Source: Actinokineospora auranticolor (GTDB lineage Bacteria; Actinomycetota; Actinomycetes; Mycobacteriales; Pseudonocardiaceae). Taken from it: 64,000 nucleotides of DNA. The notes under the pieces were generated by a model that did not search any database, was not told the DNA's origin, and saw nothing but the letters and a program-made list of their open reading frames with translations. The stretch spans positions 248,001 through 312,000 of the forward strand of contig NZ_PTIX01000009.1 of the NCBI RefSeq assembly GCF_002934265.1, given 5' to 3'. The translations under genes and the position numbers were made by a program. Positions 53,343 through 64,000 of the stretch are shown piece after piece; position 1 is the stretch's first letter; each line of letters opens with the position of its first letter.

Positions 53343-55780
53343 TCAGTCGGGTGGGTTGAGGGTGACCGTGCCCTTGGCGCCGTCCACTCGAACGGTGTCT
53401 CCTGTGGACAGTCTCGTTGTCGCGTCGCCGCAACCGACTATGGCAGGGATGCCCAGTTCTCTGGCCACGATGGCGGCGTGGGACAGCGGGGCGCCGATGT
53501 CGGTGACCACGGCGGCGGCTCTGGGGAAGATCGGGGTCCAGCCGATGTTGGTGGCGGGGGCCACGAGGATTTCGCCGGGGCGTAGGGACTGTGCCTCTTC
53601 CACCGTTGTGGCCACGCGGGCTGTTCCGGTGATGATGCCCGGCAGGCCGGGGAGGCCAGTGATCTCCGTTGCGGACCGGTGGGGTGGCGGGTTCTTGGTG
53701 TGGATGTCGGTTCTGCGGTCGGGGGTGGACGCCCAGGTGACCGGGTCGAACTCGCCTCTGATCATGGGCGGGTAGGGCGGAAGGGCGCGGTAGGTGCGTA
53801 GGGCTTGGCGGCGGGGCGGGAGGGCGGCGAGTGGGGTTTCGTCGCCTGCCAGTAAGAGGAGGGTTTCGGGGAAGGTGAGCAAGAAGATATCTTCGCCGAG
53901 GGTGGTCAGGGTGGCGGCGCGGAGGTAGAAGGCTCGGAAGACGGTGAAGGTGCGGACCATCTCGGAGCGGGCGCGTTCCCTGGCGCGGGCCGTCTCGGCG
54001 GCGCGGTCGGCGGCGCGGCGGAGTCGGGGGGCGCGGCGGGGGTGGGTGGTTTCCAGGTGACGCCACGCGTCCGCTCGCGCTTCGGACTGGCGGGCCAGGA
54101 GGTCCAGGGGGTCGGGGTGGAGAGCGGCCAGCTCGCGGGTGGGCCAGGTCGGGTCCTCGTAGGGCGCGGGGCGGAGACCTCGAACTCGTCGGCGCAGCGG
54201 TGGCCCCAGTGGCGGACGTAGGTCTCCTGGTCCAGGTCGCCGTCGCGGAGGTGGGCCAGACCGACCAAGGGGCCGAGGCTCGCGAGTTGTTCGGTGTCGT
54301 GGAGGCCCGTGGTCAGGAGTACGGCGTCGTCCCCGGCCAGTGCGCGCAGCCGCACCGTCACGCGTTGACCCGCCCCGCCGGTGCGGGCGCCCGCGTCGAG
54401 GGTGGCGCAGTCTCGGCGGAGCAGTGCGTCTATGTCGGACCGCCAGAGGGCGAGCAGTTCGCCTTTGGTGGTGCACTTGGTGATTCGGTCGCGTAGTGAC
54501 GCGCAGCGGGCGGGGGTGCGGGCCAGTAGCTCGGGGAGGCGTTTGCGGTATTCGCGGACCTGCTTGAGCATCGGCACGGCTGTGGCGACGGCGGCGCGCA
54601 GGACCTGGCGACGGGACATGGGGAGACCGGGGATCTCGACGCCGCGCGGGACGCGACCGAAGGAGCGTTCGGTCCGGCGGCGGACGAGGCCGCCCAGGCC
54701 CAGGGCGCGGCCTACCGCGACCTGGGGGCTCAGGTTCAGGTAGAAGCGGCCGCCGATGTTGCCGGTGGTGGGGTGGCCGCCGACGGTCGCCGACGACAGC
54801 TCGCGGACCAGGGACCAGGTGGCGGGGGTCATGACGCTGGGAATGGCCTCGCCGACGTTGGCGGAGGTCCACAGGTAGTCGCCGCGCAGGCTGTCGTTCC
54901 ACACCTCGGCGACGGCGGTGGTGATCGGGCGGGCCTGGAGGATCGCGAAGCCGCCCGGGTGGGCCGCCCACTCGACGTCCACGGGGACGCCGAAGAGGTC
55001 CTGGATGTCGCGTCCGATGGCGGCCAAGGCCAGGACCTGGGTTTCGTCGAGTACCGGGGCGCGGCGGCGGTTTTCGGGCACGGCGACGTTCCGCGTGCCC
55101 TCGGGAGCGCACACGGTCATGACGGCCTTGTCGGCGATGTGACGGCGCGTTTCAGCGCCACCGGACACGGTGTGGGTGTCCGGTGTCACCTGGCCGCCCA
55201 CCACGGCCTCGCCCAGGCCCCACGCGGCGTTGATCACCGTCTCGGTCGGGTCGCCGGTGTCGGGGTTCGCGGTGAACAGCACACCGGCGGACGTCGCGTC
55301 CACCATGCGCTGCACCACGACCGCGATGGCCAGCCCGTCGTCGGGTACGCCGTGCCGCGCCCGGTAGGCCACGGCGCGGTCCGTCCACAGCGACGCCCAG
55401 CACCGGCGCACGGCGTCGAGGACGGCGTCGGCGCCCTCGACGGCGAGGAAGGTGTCGTGCTGACCGGCGAAGGACAGCTCCGGCAGGTCTTCCGCCGTGG
55501 CCGACGAGCGGACCGCGACCGGGCCGCCGCCGAGGTCGGCGTACGCGCGAGCGACCTCCCGGATCACCGCGGGCGGTACGGCCCAGCGCATGAAGCCCGC
55601 CGGGTCGCCGTGGTGGGTGTCGAGGAAGAGGAACTCGCGGTAGGCGGCCGTGGTGACGTGGAAGCCGTCGGGGACGGGCAGCCCGCCCCGCGCCAGCCGG
55701 GCCAGCGCGGCGCCCTTCCCGCCGACGGCGGCCGGGTCGGCCGCGGGGTCGTCGAGGGGCAGGACCACCGCGTCGCTCAT
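53343..55780 (-). pseudogene. PEP-utilising enzyme (rifampicin phosphotransferase/PEP synthase-like), frameshifted
   Basis: The N-terminal frame (start ATG 55780, or 55789) is an ATP-grasp PEP/pyruvate-binding domain: VGGKGAALARL, VAVRSSATAEDLPELSFAGQ, VQRMVDATSAGVLFTANP, VEWAAHPGGFAILQARPI. It runs to CADEFEVSAP near 54165, where a single-base shift is needed to continue with YEDPTWPTRELAALHPDPL and on to the phosphohistidine domain DIGAPLSHAAIVARELGIPA, which holds the catalytic His. This order (ATP-grasp, linker, His domain) is that of Rph, which inactivates rifamycins, and of PEP synthase relatives. The single shift could be a decay or a sequencing error. Confidence 0.82.
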
Positions 55781-55789
55781 GCGGGACAT

Positions 55790-56249
55790 CGTCGCAGGCA
55801 AGGCAACCCCCGCCCGGGACACCACTCGAGCCACCCGATCCCCGCGGACGCGGTGCCGTGAGCGGGAATCAGGTCCCGGCCGCGGCGGACACGGGTGGTA
55901 CCTCTCCCGGCCACCTCCACGGCACCCATGGCACCGCCGATCACCGGCGACCCCGCGCGCACCCGCCGCCGACGCCGGCACAGCGGCCAACCTCGGACGG
56001 GATAACAGGACGCGGGCGTCACGGCCCGGAAACGCTCCCAGTGGGTCGAGTCAGGGAACCCAGGTGCGTGGATCCGCGCGCCATCGCGGGGCCGTGGTTC
56101 GGTCCCGTTGTGTGTGCCGGTGCCTGGTCGAGGTCGTCGAGCCGGTGGGGCTCGGCGTGCAGGAACGCCTCAGGTCTTGGTCAGGATAGCGGTTCCGGCC
56201 AAGGGAAGTCGGGGACTCGAAGGGGCCTGTGGACAACTTCCGCGGGGGA
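55790..56249. other. Intergenic region without a convincing gene
   Basis: 460 bp between the PEP-utilising enzyme start and the end of the flavin oxidoreductase gene. Frames are spurious in composition. It has one perfect TGTGGACAA at 56228-56236. Confidence 0.5.
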
Positions 56250-56672
56250 CTACTCGCCCAGGTCGGCGGAGAGCCAGTGTTCCGGGTGGAGGTGGATGGT
56301 GATCGCTTCGCCGTGGTTCTCGGTGGCGAACTCGATGTACTCCTCCAGGCGCTCTGGGGCGATGTAGCGGGTGGCCATCTCGCGCAGGGTTTCCGGGGTG
56401 CCGGGTTCCGTGCGGACGACCGGGCCCTCCACCGACACGTACCGGACCGTCGGCGTGAGGCGTTCCACCATCAGGGAGAACCGGCCCGCCGCCGCGATGA
56501 GACGGGCCTTGCGCGAATCGACGCCGGTGTGGATCCACAGGTCGCCGCCGGGCTCGTACTGGTACCAGATGGGCACGACGAGCGGTGCTCTGCCATCCTC
56601 CGCGGCGACCGCCAAGGCGCCGATGTGGGGCTGCGCCAGGAACTCCTCACGTTCTTCCACGCTCAATGCCAT
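56250..56672 (-). CDS. Pyridoxamine 5'-phosphate oxidase-like flavin/deazaflavin protein
   Basis: 140 aa split-beta-barrel protein of the FDOR-B/PNPOx group: FLAQPHIGALAVAAEDGRA, VPIWYQYEPGGDLWIHTG, SRKARLIAAAGRFSLMVE and YVSVEGPVV. Many in actinobacteria use F420H2, some FMN. ATG at 56672 fits the family start (MALSVEEREEFL); longer in-frame starts add an atypical head. Monocistronic. Confidence 0.87.
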   Translation of the reverse strand: MALSVEEREEFLAQPHIGALAVAAEDGRAPLVVPIWYQYEPGGDLWIHTGVDSRKARLIAAAGRFSLMVERLTPTVRYVSVEGPVVRTEPGTPETLREMATRYIAPERLEEYIEFATENHGEAITIHLHPEHWLSADLGE

Positions 56673-56805
56673 GATCCCAACATACGACAGAACACCGACC
56701 GGCCGGTCCGCGCCGCAAACCACGGGTCTTGTCCCCTGTTCCGGTGACGGTCCACCCGCTCGACCTCTCCGGACGCCGCTGTCACCCCGTTCGGTATAAG
56801 GAGAC

Positions 56806-58818
56806 GTGATCTTCGACGCGGACGAGCCCGCAGCGGGCCCCCTGGCCGACCTCGACGGCTACCTGGCGATGCCGCAGGTGGCCGGGCTCTGGCTGGCCCC
56901 GGACGGGCGCGCGCTGGTGGTCGGCGCGGCGACCCCGGACCACACCGGCACCCGGCACGCCAAGGCGCTGTGGGAGATCGACCCCGACGGCGTCCGGCAG
57001 GCGCGGCGGCTGACCAGGGGCGCGGAGGGCGAGACCGGCGCGGGGTTCACACCGACGGGTGACTTGCTGTTCACCTCGACCCGTCCGGAGCCCGGCGCGG
57101 ACGACGGGCAGGCGCTGTGGGTGCTCCCCCGGTCGGGTGGCGAGCCGTGGGTGGTGGCGCGGCCGCCGGGCGGGGTGCGCGGGGTCGCGGTGGGCGCGGA
57201 CGGGACTGTCGTGTTCGGTTCCGGCATGCTGCCGTCCGCCACCGACCTCGGCGCCGACCAGGCGCTGCGCGCGCGGCGCGAGGACGCGGGCGTGTCGGCG
57301 ATCCTGCACGACGAGTTCCCCATCCGGCACTGGGACCGCCACCTCGGCCCGGACCGCCCCCGGCTGTTCGTCCTCGACCCCGGCGGCCCCCGCGACCTCA
57401 CCGGCCACGTCGGCCGCGCGCTCGGCGAGGACAGCGCCTGGGACGTCACCCCCGACGGTTCCACGGTGGTCACCACCTGGGCGGTCACCGAGCCGTGCGG
57501 GTCCCAGCGCTACACGCTCGTCGCCGTCGACAGCGCGACCGGCGCGCGCCGGGTCGTCGCCGACGACCCCGGGCACGAGTACGACGCGCCCCGTGTCTCC
57601 CCCGACGGCACCCGGGTCGCCGTCGTCGTGCACCGCCGCAAGGACCCGCACGACCCGGGCGACCGATGGCTCGGCGTCGTGGACCTGGCGGGCGGCGCGG
57701 TCACCCCGCTGACCGCCGACTGGGACCGCTGGCCGCACGCGCCCCAGTGGACCCCCGACGGCACCGCCCTGGTCTGCGCCGCCGACCACTTCGGCCGCTC
57801 CCCCCTGTGGCGCGTGGACGCGACCACCGGCGAGGTCACCCGCCTGACCGACGACGACGGCGCCTACACCGACCCCCGGGTCTCCCCCGACGGCCGCTGG
57901 GTCTACGCGCTGCGCTCCGCCATAGACAGCCCACCCGCACCGGTCCGCGTGGACCTGGCCGACGGCACCACCACGCCCCTGCCCGGCCCGGCCGAGGCCC
58001 TGGGCGCGACGGCGGCGGTGCGCGGCACGCTCACCGAGGTCACCGCGACCGCCGCGGACGGCACCCCGCTGCGCGCCTGGCTGACGCTGCCGCCGGACGC
58101 CTCCCCCGACTCCCCCGCGCCGCTGCTGCTGTGGGTGCACGGCGGCCCGGTGCTCTCCCGCAACAACTGGTCGTGGCGCTGGAACCCGTGGATCCCGGTG
58201 GCCCGCGGCTACGCGGTGCTGATGCCGGACCCGGCGCTGTCCACCGGCTACGGCATCGACTTCATCCGCCGCGGCTGGGGCGCGTGGGGCACCAGCCCGT
58301 ACACGGACCTGATGGCGATCACCGACGCCGCGCTGGCCCGCCCGGACCTCGACCCGGCGCGCACCGCGGCGATGGGCGGCTCGTTCGGCGGCTACATGGT
58401 CAACTGGATCGCCGGGCACACCGACCGGTTCCGGGCGATCGTCAGCCACGCGTCGGTGTGGGACCTGGACCAGTCGACCGACACCGCCGACATCGCGCAC
58501 GACTTCCGCCGCGAGATGACCCCGGCGATGGCGGAGGCGAACTCGCCGCACCACTTCGCCGCCGCGGTCCGCACCCCGGTGCTGGTGATCCACGGCGACC
58601 GCGACTACCGGGTGCCGATCAACGAGGCGCTGCGGCTGTGGTGGGACCTGTGCTCGCACGCGGGCGAGTCGCACCCGCACCGGTTCCTGTACTTCCCGGA
58701 CGAGAACCACTTCGTGCAGGCGCCCGGCAACGTCAAGCTGTGGTACGCCACGGTGCTGGCGTTCCTGGCCCAGCACGTCCTCGGTGAGGAGTGGCACCGC
58801 CCCGACCTGCTGGGATGA
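56806..58818 (+). CDS. S9-family prolyl oligopeptidase-like peptidase
   Basis: 670 aa. N-terminal beta-propeller with TolB-like blades (VSPDGTRVAVVVHRR, APQWTPDGTALVCAADH, RVSPDGRWVYALRS) and a C-terminal hydrolase from ~415. Catalytic Ser in AMGGSFGGYMVNW (~527), Asp in IHGDRDYRVPINEA and His in PDENHFVQ. HGGP oxyanion motif present. No signal peptide. GTG at 56806 with a strong AAGGAG at 56797-56802. A different branch from the S9 gene at 7664-9589. Confidence 0.92.
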   Translation: MIFDADEPAAGPLADLDGYLAMPQVAGLWLAPDGRALVVGAATPDHTGTRHAKALWEIDPDGVRQARRLTRGAEGETGAGFTPTGDLLFTSTRPEPGADDGQALWVLPRSGGEPWVVARPPGGVRGVAVGADGTVVFGSGMLPSATDLGADQALRARREDAGVSAILHDEFPIRHWDRHLGPDRPRLFVLDPGGPRDLTGHVGRALGEDSAWDVTPDGSTVVTTWAVTEPCGSQRYTLVAVDSATGARRVVADDPGHEYDAPRVSPDGTRVAVVVHRRKDPHDPGDRWLGVVDLAGGAVTPLTADWDRWPHAPQWTPDGTALVCAADHFGRSPLWRVDATTGEVTRLTDDDGAYTDPRVSPDGRWVYALRSAIDSPPAPVRVDLADGTTTPLPGPAEALGATAAVRGTLTEVTATAADGTPLRAWLTLPPDASPDSPAPLLLWVHGGPVLSRNNWSWRWNPWIPVARGYAVLMPDPALSTGYGIDFIRRGWGAWGTSPYTDLMAITDAALARPDLDPARTAAMGGSFGGYMVNWIAGHTDRFRAIVSHASVWDLDQSTDTADIAHDFRREMTPAMAEANSPHHFAAAVRTPVLVIHGDRDYRVPINEALRLWWDLCSHAGESHPHRFLYFPDENHFVQAPGNVKLWYATVLAFLAQHVLGEEWHRPDLLG

Positions 58819-58979
58819 CCCGCCGGGACGGTGCCGGGCCGACTTCGCGAGCGCCCGGTCGCAAGCCGCGGCCGGGCCGGGTGATGGGAACGAATGTCAC
58901 TGTCCCCCGAAGAACCGTCATTACGCGCGCGCGTTGAACGGGTGTAATCGGCCTACCGACACGCACAAGGAGAACGCCC

Positions 58980-59168
58980 ATGCGGCCGTACACGAGGGCT
59001 CTGGGTGCCGTCGCGCTGCTCTTCGCGACGATCCCGCTCTCGACCGGGTCCTACCAGCTCGTGGGTGCGCAGCAGGTGGAGCTCCAGGCACGGGCCAGCG
59101 TCAGACCGGCGGCGCCGCCGACCCCGCAGCCGGTGGTCGCGGTCCCCTGCCACCACGAGGTGGGGTAG
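58980..59168 (+). CDS. Small secreted peptide
   Basis: 62 aa. Positively charged N-terminus and hydrophobic core (MRPYTRALGAVALLFATIPL) then likely cleavage after STGSYQLVGA; the mature part is short, Pro/Val/Ala-rich and ends VPCHHEVG with a single Cys-His-His. RBS AAGGAG at 58967-58972, 7 nt from ATG, is excellent. The ATG, RBS and terminator make it a believable gene. Function unknown; the C-H-H end could bind metal or heme. Confidence 0.6.
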   Translation: MRPYTRALGAVALLFATIPLSTGSYQLVGAQQVELQARASVRPAAPPTPQPVVAVPCHHEVG

Positions 59169-59194
59169 TTCGCGCTTCCCAGGGGTGAGGGAGC

Positions 59195-59254
59195 GGGGAC
59201 GCGCGCGCCGCCGCCGGTGGGGGCGGACCACCGACCGGCGGCAGGCGCGTCCCC
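59195..59254. terminator. Large bidirectional terminator hairpin
   Basis: GGGGACGCGC (59195-59204) pairs with GCGCGTCCCC (59245-59254), with an inner stem CCGCCGGTGG / CCACCGACCGGCGG. Serves the secreted peptide gene and the convergent MerR gene. Confidence 0.65.
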
Positions 59255-59276
59255 GTTATCACTCCACTGTGGATGG

Positions 59277-60179
59277 TTACGCCCCGTGCGCGCGCAGCGC
59301 CGCCGAGAACCACTCGAAGGCCGGGACGCGCGGCGGGAACGGCTCACGGCCGTTGAGGACCCCCAGCAGCGCCCAGTACCGCTCGACCCGCCGGTCGGCG
59401 AACCGGTCCAGCCGGTCGGCGGCGGCCACGCGGTCCGCGGCGGGCAGGTCGGCCGGGATGATCCGGTGCAGGACCTCCCGACCCTCCGCCGACTCCGGCG
59501 CGACCCCCGCGTCGAGCGCGGGCACGGCGTGCTCGACCACCTTCGCCGGGTCCGGGTCGCCCGCCACCGGCGCGCCCTCGGCACCCGCGACGGCCATCTC
59601 GCGCACGCGGGCCTGGAAGTCCGGGTCGGCGACCAGTTCGGCCAGCTCGACCCAGGCGTCCACCTGGTCGGCGGTCGGCTCCTCGGGCAGGTCGGCGGGC
59701 AGGCCCCGCATCGCCTGAGCGATGCCCGCACCCGGGGCCGCCGAGTCGACCCCCTCGAAGGTCCGGTCGACGAACTCGTCGATGACGCGCTGCCGCTCCT
59801 GGGCGGACAACCGGGCCATCTTGTGCATCAGTCTCATCTCCTCTGTCGAGCTTCCCCGCTGCGCGACCGACCGCAGGACCGCTCGGCGCAGCCGCAGGGT
59901 CCGGATCTCGGTGTCGATGGCGCGCACGTGCGCCTCGGCGACGTCGGCGAGGGTGACCTGGTGGCGCAGCACGCGCTGCACGGTGTCCAGGTCGAGGCCG
60001 AGGTCGCGGAGGGTGCGCACCAGGTCCAGCCGGGCCACCGCCTCGACGTCGTAGAGGCGGTAACCACCCGTCGACCGGTCGGTGGGCGGGATGACCCCGC
60101 TGTCGGACCAGAAGCGGATGGTCCGCACCGGGAGCCCGGTGCGGGCGGCCAGTTGGCCGATGGTGAACAGGTCGGTCAC
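59277..60179 (-). CDS. MerR-family transcriptional regulator with long C-terminal domain
   Basis: 300 aa. N-terminal MerR HTH (TIGQLAARTGLPVRTIRFWSD and GGYRLYDVEAVARLDLVRTL) with coiled coil (~80-110), followed by a ~180-aa effector domain of unknown ligand with a conserved MARLSAQERQRVIDEFVDRTF and WFSAALRAHGA end. GTG at 60179. Located 34 nt downstream of the MarR gene on the same strand; may be cotranscribed. Confidence 0.87.
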   Translation of the reverse strand: MTDLFTIGQLAARTGLPVRTIRFWSDSGVIPPTDRSTGGYRLYDVEAVARLDLVRTLRDLGLDLDTVQRVLRHQVTLADVAEAHVRAIDTEIRTLRLRRAVLRSVAQRGSSTEEMRLMHKMARLSAQERQRVIDEFVDRTFEGVDSAAPGAGIAQAMRGLPADLPEEPTADQVDAWVELAELVADPDFQARVREMAVAGAEGAPVAGDPDPAKVVEHAVPALDAGVAPESAEGREVLHRIIPADLPAADRVAAADRLDRFADRRVERYWALLGVLNGREPFPPRVPAFEWFSAALRAHGA

Positions 60180-60213
60180 ACGGATCAGCGTGGAGGTTCC
60201 AGTGGGTGGAGAC

Positions 60214-60681
60214 TCAAGCGGGGTTATCTTTCCGTGACCTGAGGTCGCCCGCGGGCGCGACGCGCTTGAGCAGCGCCACGAGCTGGTCGCGCTCGGTGTG
60301 CGACAGCGGGGCGAGGATCTCGGACTCGGTCTCGCGCACGCGCACGTCGAGCCGCTGGAGCGCCAGGGCGCCCTCGTCGGTGAGGGTGACGACGTTGCGC
60401 AGGCGGTTGACCGGGTGCGGCTTGCGGTCCGCCTGCCCGGCCGCCTTGAGGCCGTCGAGCAGGGCGACGAGGTCGCAGCCCTCGAGCCCGGGCAGCCTGC
60501 CCAGCTCGTCCTGGTACGCCGACCCGGTCTCGGCGAGCGCGGCGAGCACCACGTAGTGCCGCTTGTGCATGCCGTGCTCGGCGAAGCGGTCCCGCAGGGC
60601 CCGTTGGGCGTGCTCGGCGAGCCGGTCCACCAGCCACACGGCTTCGTCGAGGCGGTTGCGGGCTCCCTGGGGCTGCGGCAT
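60214..60681 (-). CDS. MarR-family transcriptional regulator
   Basis: 155 aa winged-helix regulator: LDEAVWLVDRLAEHAQRALRDR, HGMHKRHYVVLAALAETGSA, GLEGCDLVALLDGLKAAGQADR, then the wing RLRNVVTLTDEGALAL and the C-terminal dimer helix. ATG at 60681. Usually responds to phenolics or oxidants. Precedes MerR by 34 nt. Confidence 0.9.
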   Translation of the reverse strand: MPQPQGARNRLDEAVWLVDRLAEHAQRALRDRFAEHGMHKRHYVVLAALAETGSAYQDELGRLPGLEGCDLVALLDGLKAAGQADRKPHPVNRLRNVVTLTDEGALALQRLDVRVRETESEILAPLSHTERDQLVALLKRVAPAGDLRSRKDNPA

Positions 60682-61231
60682 GGCGAATACGGTACTTGCC
60701 CGGTCCGGGTTCGCGGAGTACGCGGTCACCGTGGTCGCGTGGGTCGCGCGGGTGCCCGCGGACCTGGACGCGGCGGCGACCGCGCTGCCGCGGGCGGCGT
60801 CGCGCGGATCGTTCAGGGCACCGGGCGCCGGGCGGGCTCGCGCCGACCGCGCGGGATCCCGGGCGCCCGCACGGTGATCGGGACGACGGAACCCGCGGGT
60901 GCGACGCGCGCGGCAGGACCGAAAAGGATGGTTCTCCACATCCCACCGAGTTGTCCACAGGTCTTCCGCCACACCGTTTTCCCGCACCGGCCGGTGATAG
61001 CGTTGAAATCCGGGGACCCCCTGGCCAGGCGGGGGATCTCTGTGGCATGCGCGGAATCGGGTCGACACGATCGGGAGCCACGCGCGGGAGTGGCCCAGTC
61101 AAGCGGGAGTAGCGCAGCCGAGCGGGAATGGCCCAGCCGAGCAGGAGTAGCCCAGCCGAGCGGGAATGGCTCGGCTGGTGCGGGCAATTCGGCCGTGTGC
61201 GGGCAAGTGGGGTCAGGTGAGCACGTGCGAT
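60682..61231. other. Intergenic region with 19-bp tandem repeats
   Basis: No gene. A perfect TTGTCCACA lies at 60951-60959 and a run of 19-bp units at 61086-61180. Long frames here are shadows of arginine-rich composition. Confidence 0.5.
61086..61180 (+). repeat. 19-bp tandem repeat, 5 units
   Basis: Units at 61086, 61105, 61124, 61143 and 61162 of the type GGGAGTGGCCCAGCCGAGC. The last unit forms a perfect 10-bp stem CCAGCCGAGC / GCTCGGCTGG (61152-61178). Confidence 0.8.
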
Positions 61232-61265
61232 GTGGTTGTGGGGCGGGGAATCGCCCCACAACCAC
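61232..61265 (-). terminator. Terminator of the UvrA-like gene
   Basis: Perfect 14-bp stem GTGGTTGTGGGGCG / CGCCCCACAACCAC, 10 nt past the stop. Confidence 0.75.
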
Positions 61266-61274
61266 GTCCGCGCG

Positions 61275-63656
<2,382 letters not shown>

Positions 63657-63723
63657 CGTCTCTCCATCGTTGTCCGACTGCGCCGCCGTCCGGGCGACAG
63701 TCCACTGTCTACCTGATGACGGC

Positions 63724-63758
63724 GCCCACCGGGCGGGGTCCGCGCCCGCCCGGTGGGC
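63724..63758 (-). terminator. Terminator of the VOC gene
   Basis: Perfect 14-bp stem GCCCACCGGGCGGG / CCCGCCCGGTGGGC, 7-nt loop, 6 nt past the stop codon. Confidence 0.7.
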
Positions 63759-63764
63759 AGGCGC

Positions 63765-64000
63765 CTACTTGACCTCGTTGAAGCGGACCTGGTTGCCGGA
63801 CGGGTCGCGGAACGCGGCGTCGCGAACACCGTACGGCTGGTCCGTCGGGTCCTGCAGCACCTCGTACCCGGCTGCCTTGATCTTCTCGAACACGCCGTCG
63901 AGGTCGGGGGTGGCCAGGGTGACGCGGGAGTAGCTGCCCTTGGCGATCAGACCGGAGATGGTGGCGCGCTCGTCGTCGGTCAGGTTCGGGTCCATGCCCG
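63765..64000 (-). CDS. VOC/glyoxalase-family protein (partial, runs off the window)
   Basis: The visible 76 or so residues are the C-terminal half of a VOC module (SRVTLATPDLDGVFEKIKAAGYEVLQ, then GVRDAAFRDPSGNQVRFNEVK). The conserved Glu/Gln metal-ligand position at the end is QVRFNE. The N-terminal half and start lie beyond position 64000; the Met at 63995 is internal to the fold. Confidence 0.82.
   Translation of the reverse strand, partial: GMDPNLTDDERATISGLIAKGSYSRVTLATPDLDGVFEKIKAAGYEVLQDPTDQPYGVRDAAFRDPSGNQVRFNEVK

Noticed and set aside
60180-60215. MerR-type operator between the MarR and MerR genes
   Set aside because: TCTCCAC and CTGGAAC halves are imperfect and promoter elements with 19-bp spacing could not be fixed.

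Overview
The window is very G+C-rich (about 70% or more by eye), with dense, often overlapping genes, many GTG starts and an actinobacterial gene set: XRE/DUF397 pairs, a subtilisin-inhibitor-like protein, DUF2510 proteins, an InhA-type enoyl-ACP reductase, a bacterial NO synthase and type I-E-like CRISPR repeats. It looks like a chromosomal piece of a filamentous actinomycete, most likely Pseudonocardiaceae (Saccharothrix/Actinosynnema/Actinokineospora type). The genus is inference.

Layout. 1-7 kb: a decayed IS4 transposase, a secreted protease inhibitor, NO synthase, a membrane-anchored beta-propeller protein and an HTH/RES toxin-antitoxin-like pair. 7-15 kb: an acylaminoacyl-peptidase-like S9 enzyme, a TerC metal exporter under a yybP-ykoY-like manganese riboswitch, and an unusual hydrolase-ABC ATPase fusion with its permease. 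15-20 kb: a J-domain/NERD-like protein joined to an ADP-ribosylglycohydrolase, converging on two tandem TIR-DUF2510 membrane proteins, a possible NAD+/ADP-ribose-centred conflict cluster. 20-25.5 kb: PadR/DUF1048 operon, divergent SDR/TetR pair, and a membrane protein whose 3' end was rewritten by a small transposon-like element. 25.5-33 kb: AAA/VWA/DUF2695 operon, XRE/DUF397 pair and hypotheticals.

33-43.5 kb: two type I-E-like CRISPR arrays (10 and 22 repeats) with homologous leaders, no cas genes in the window, flanking a housekeeping block (moxR, DUF58, VWA, then fabG, inhA, hemH) whose order matches Mycobacterium tuberculosis Rv1479-Rv1485. Both arrays appear to be transcribed on the minus strand.

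43.5-56 kb is accessory and eroded: PadR/FAD-monooxygenase pair, a deoA fragment, several tandem repeat families (about 72, 36 and 325 bp), a LigD-type polymerase domain, two genes interrupted by frameshifts and a tRNA-like remnant. 56-64 kb: F420/FMN-type oxidoreductase, a second S9 peptidase, a small secreted peptide, MarR and MerR regulators, a UvrA-like ATPase and the start-truncated end of a VOC protein.

The main unexplained signals are a dispersed intergenic repeat present twice, seven perfect DnaA-box-like nonamers that all fall between genes, the TIR pair with one degenerate member, the 243-bp insertion with 12-bp target duplication, and the long tandem repeats at 48.5-49.7 kb. No complete tRNA or rRNA gene was found.
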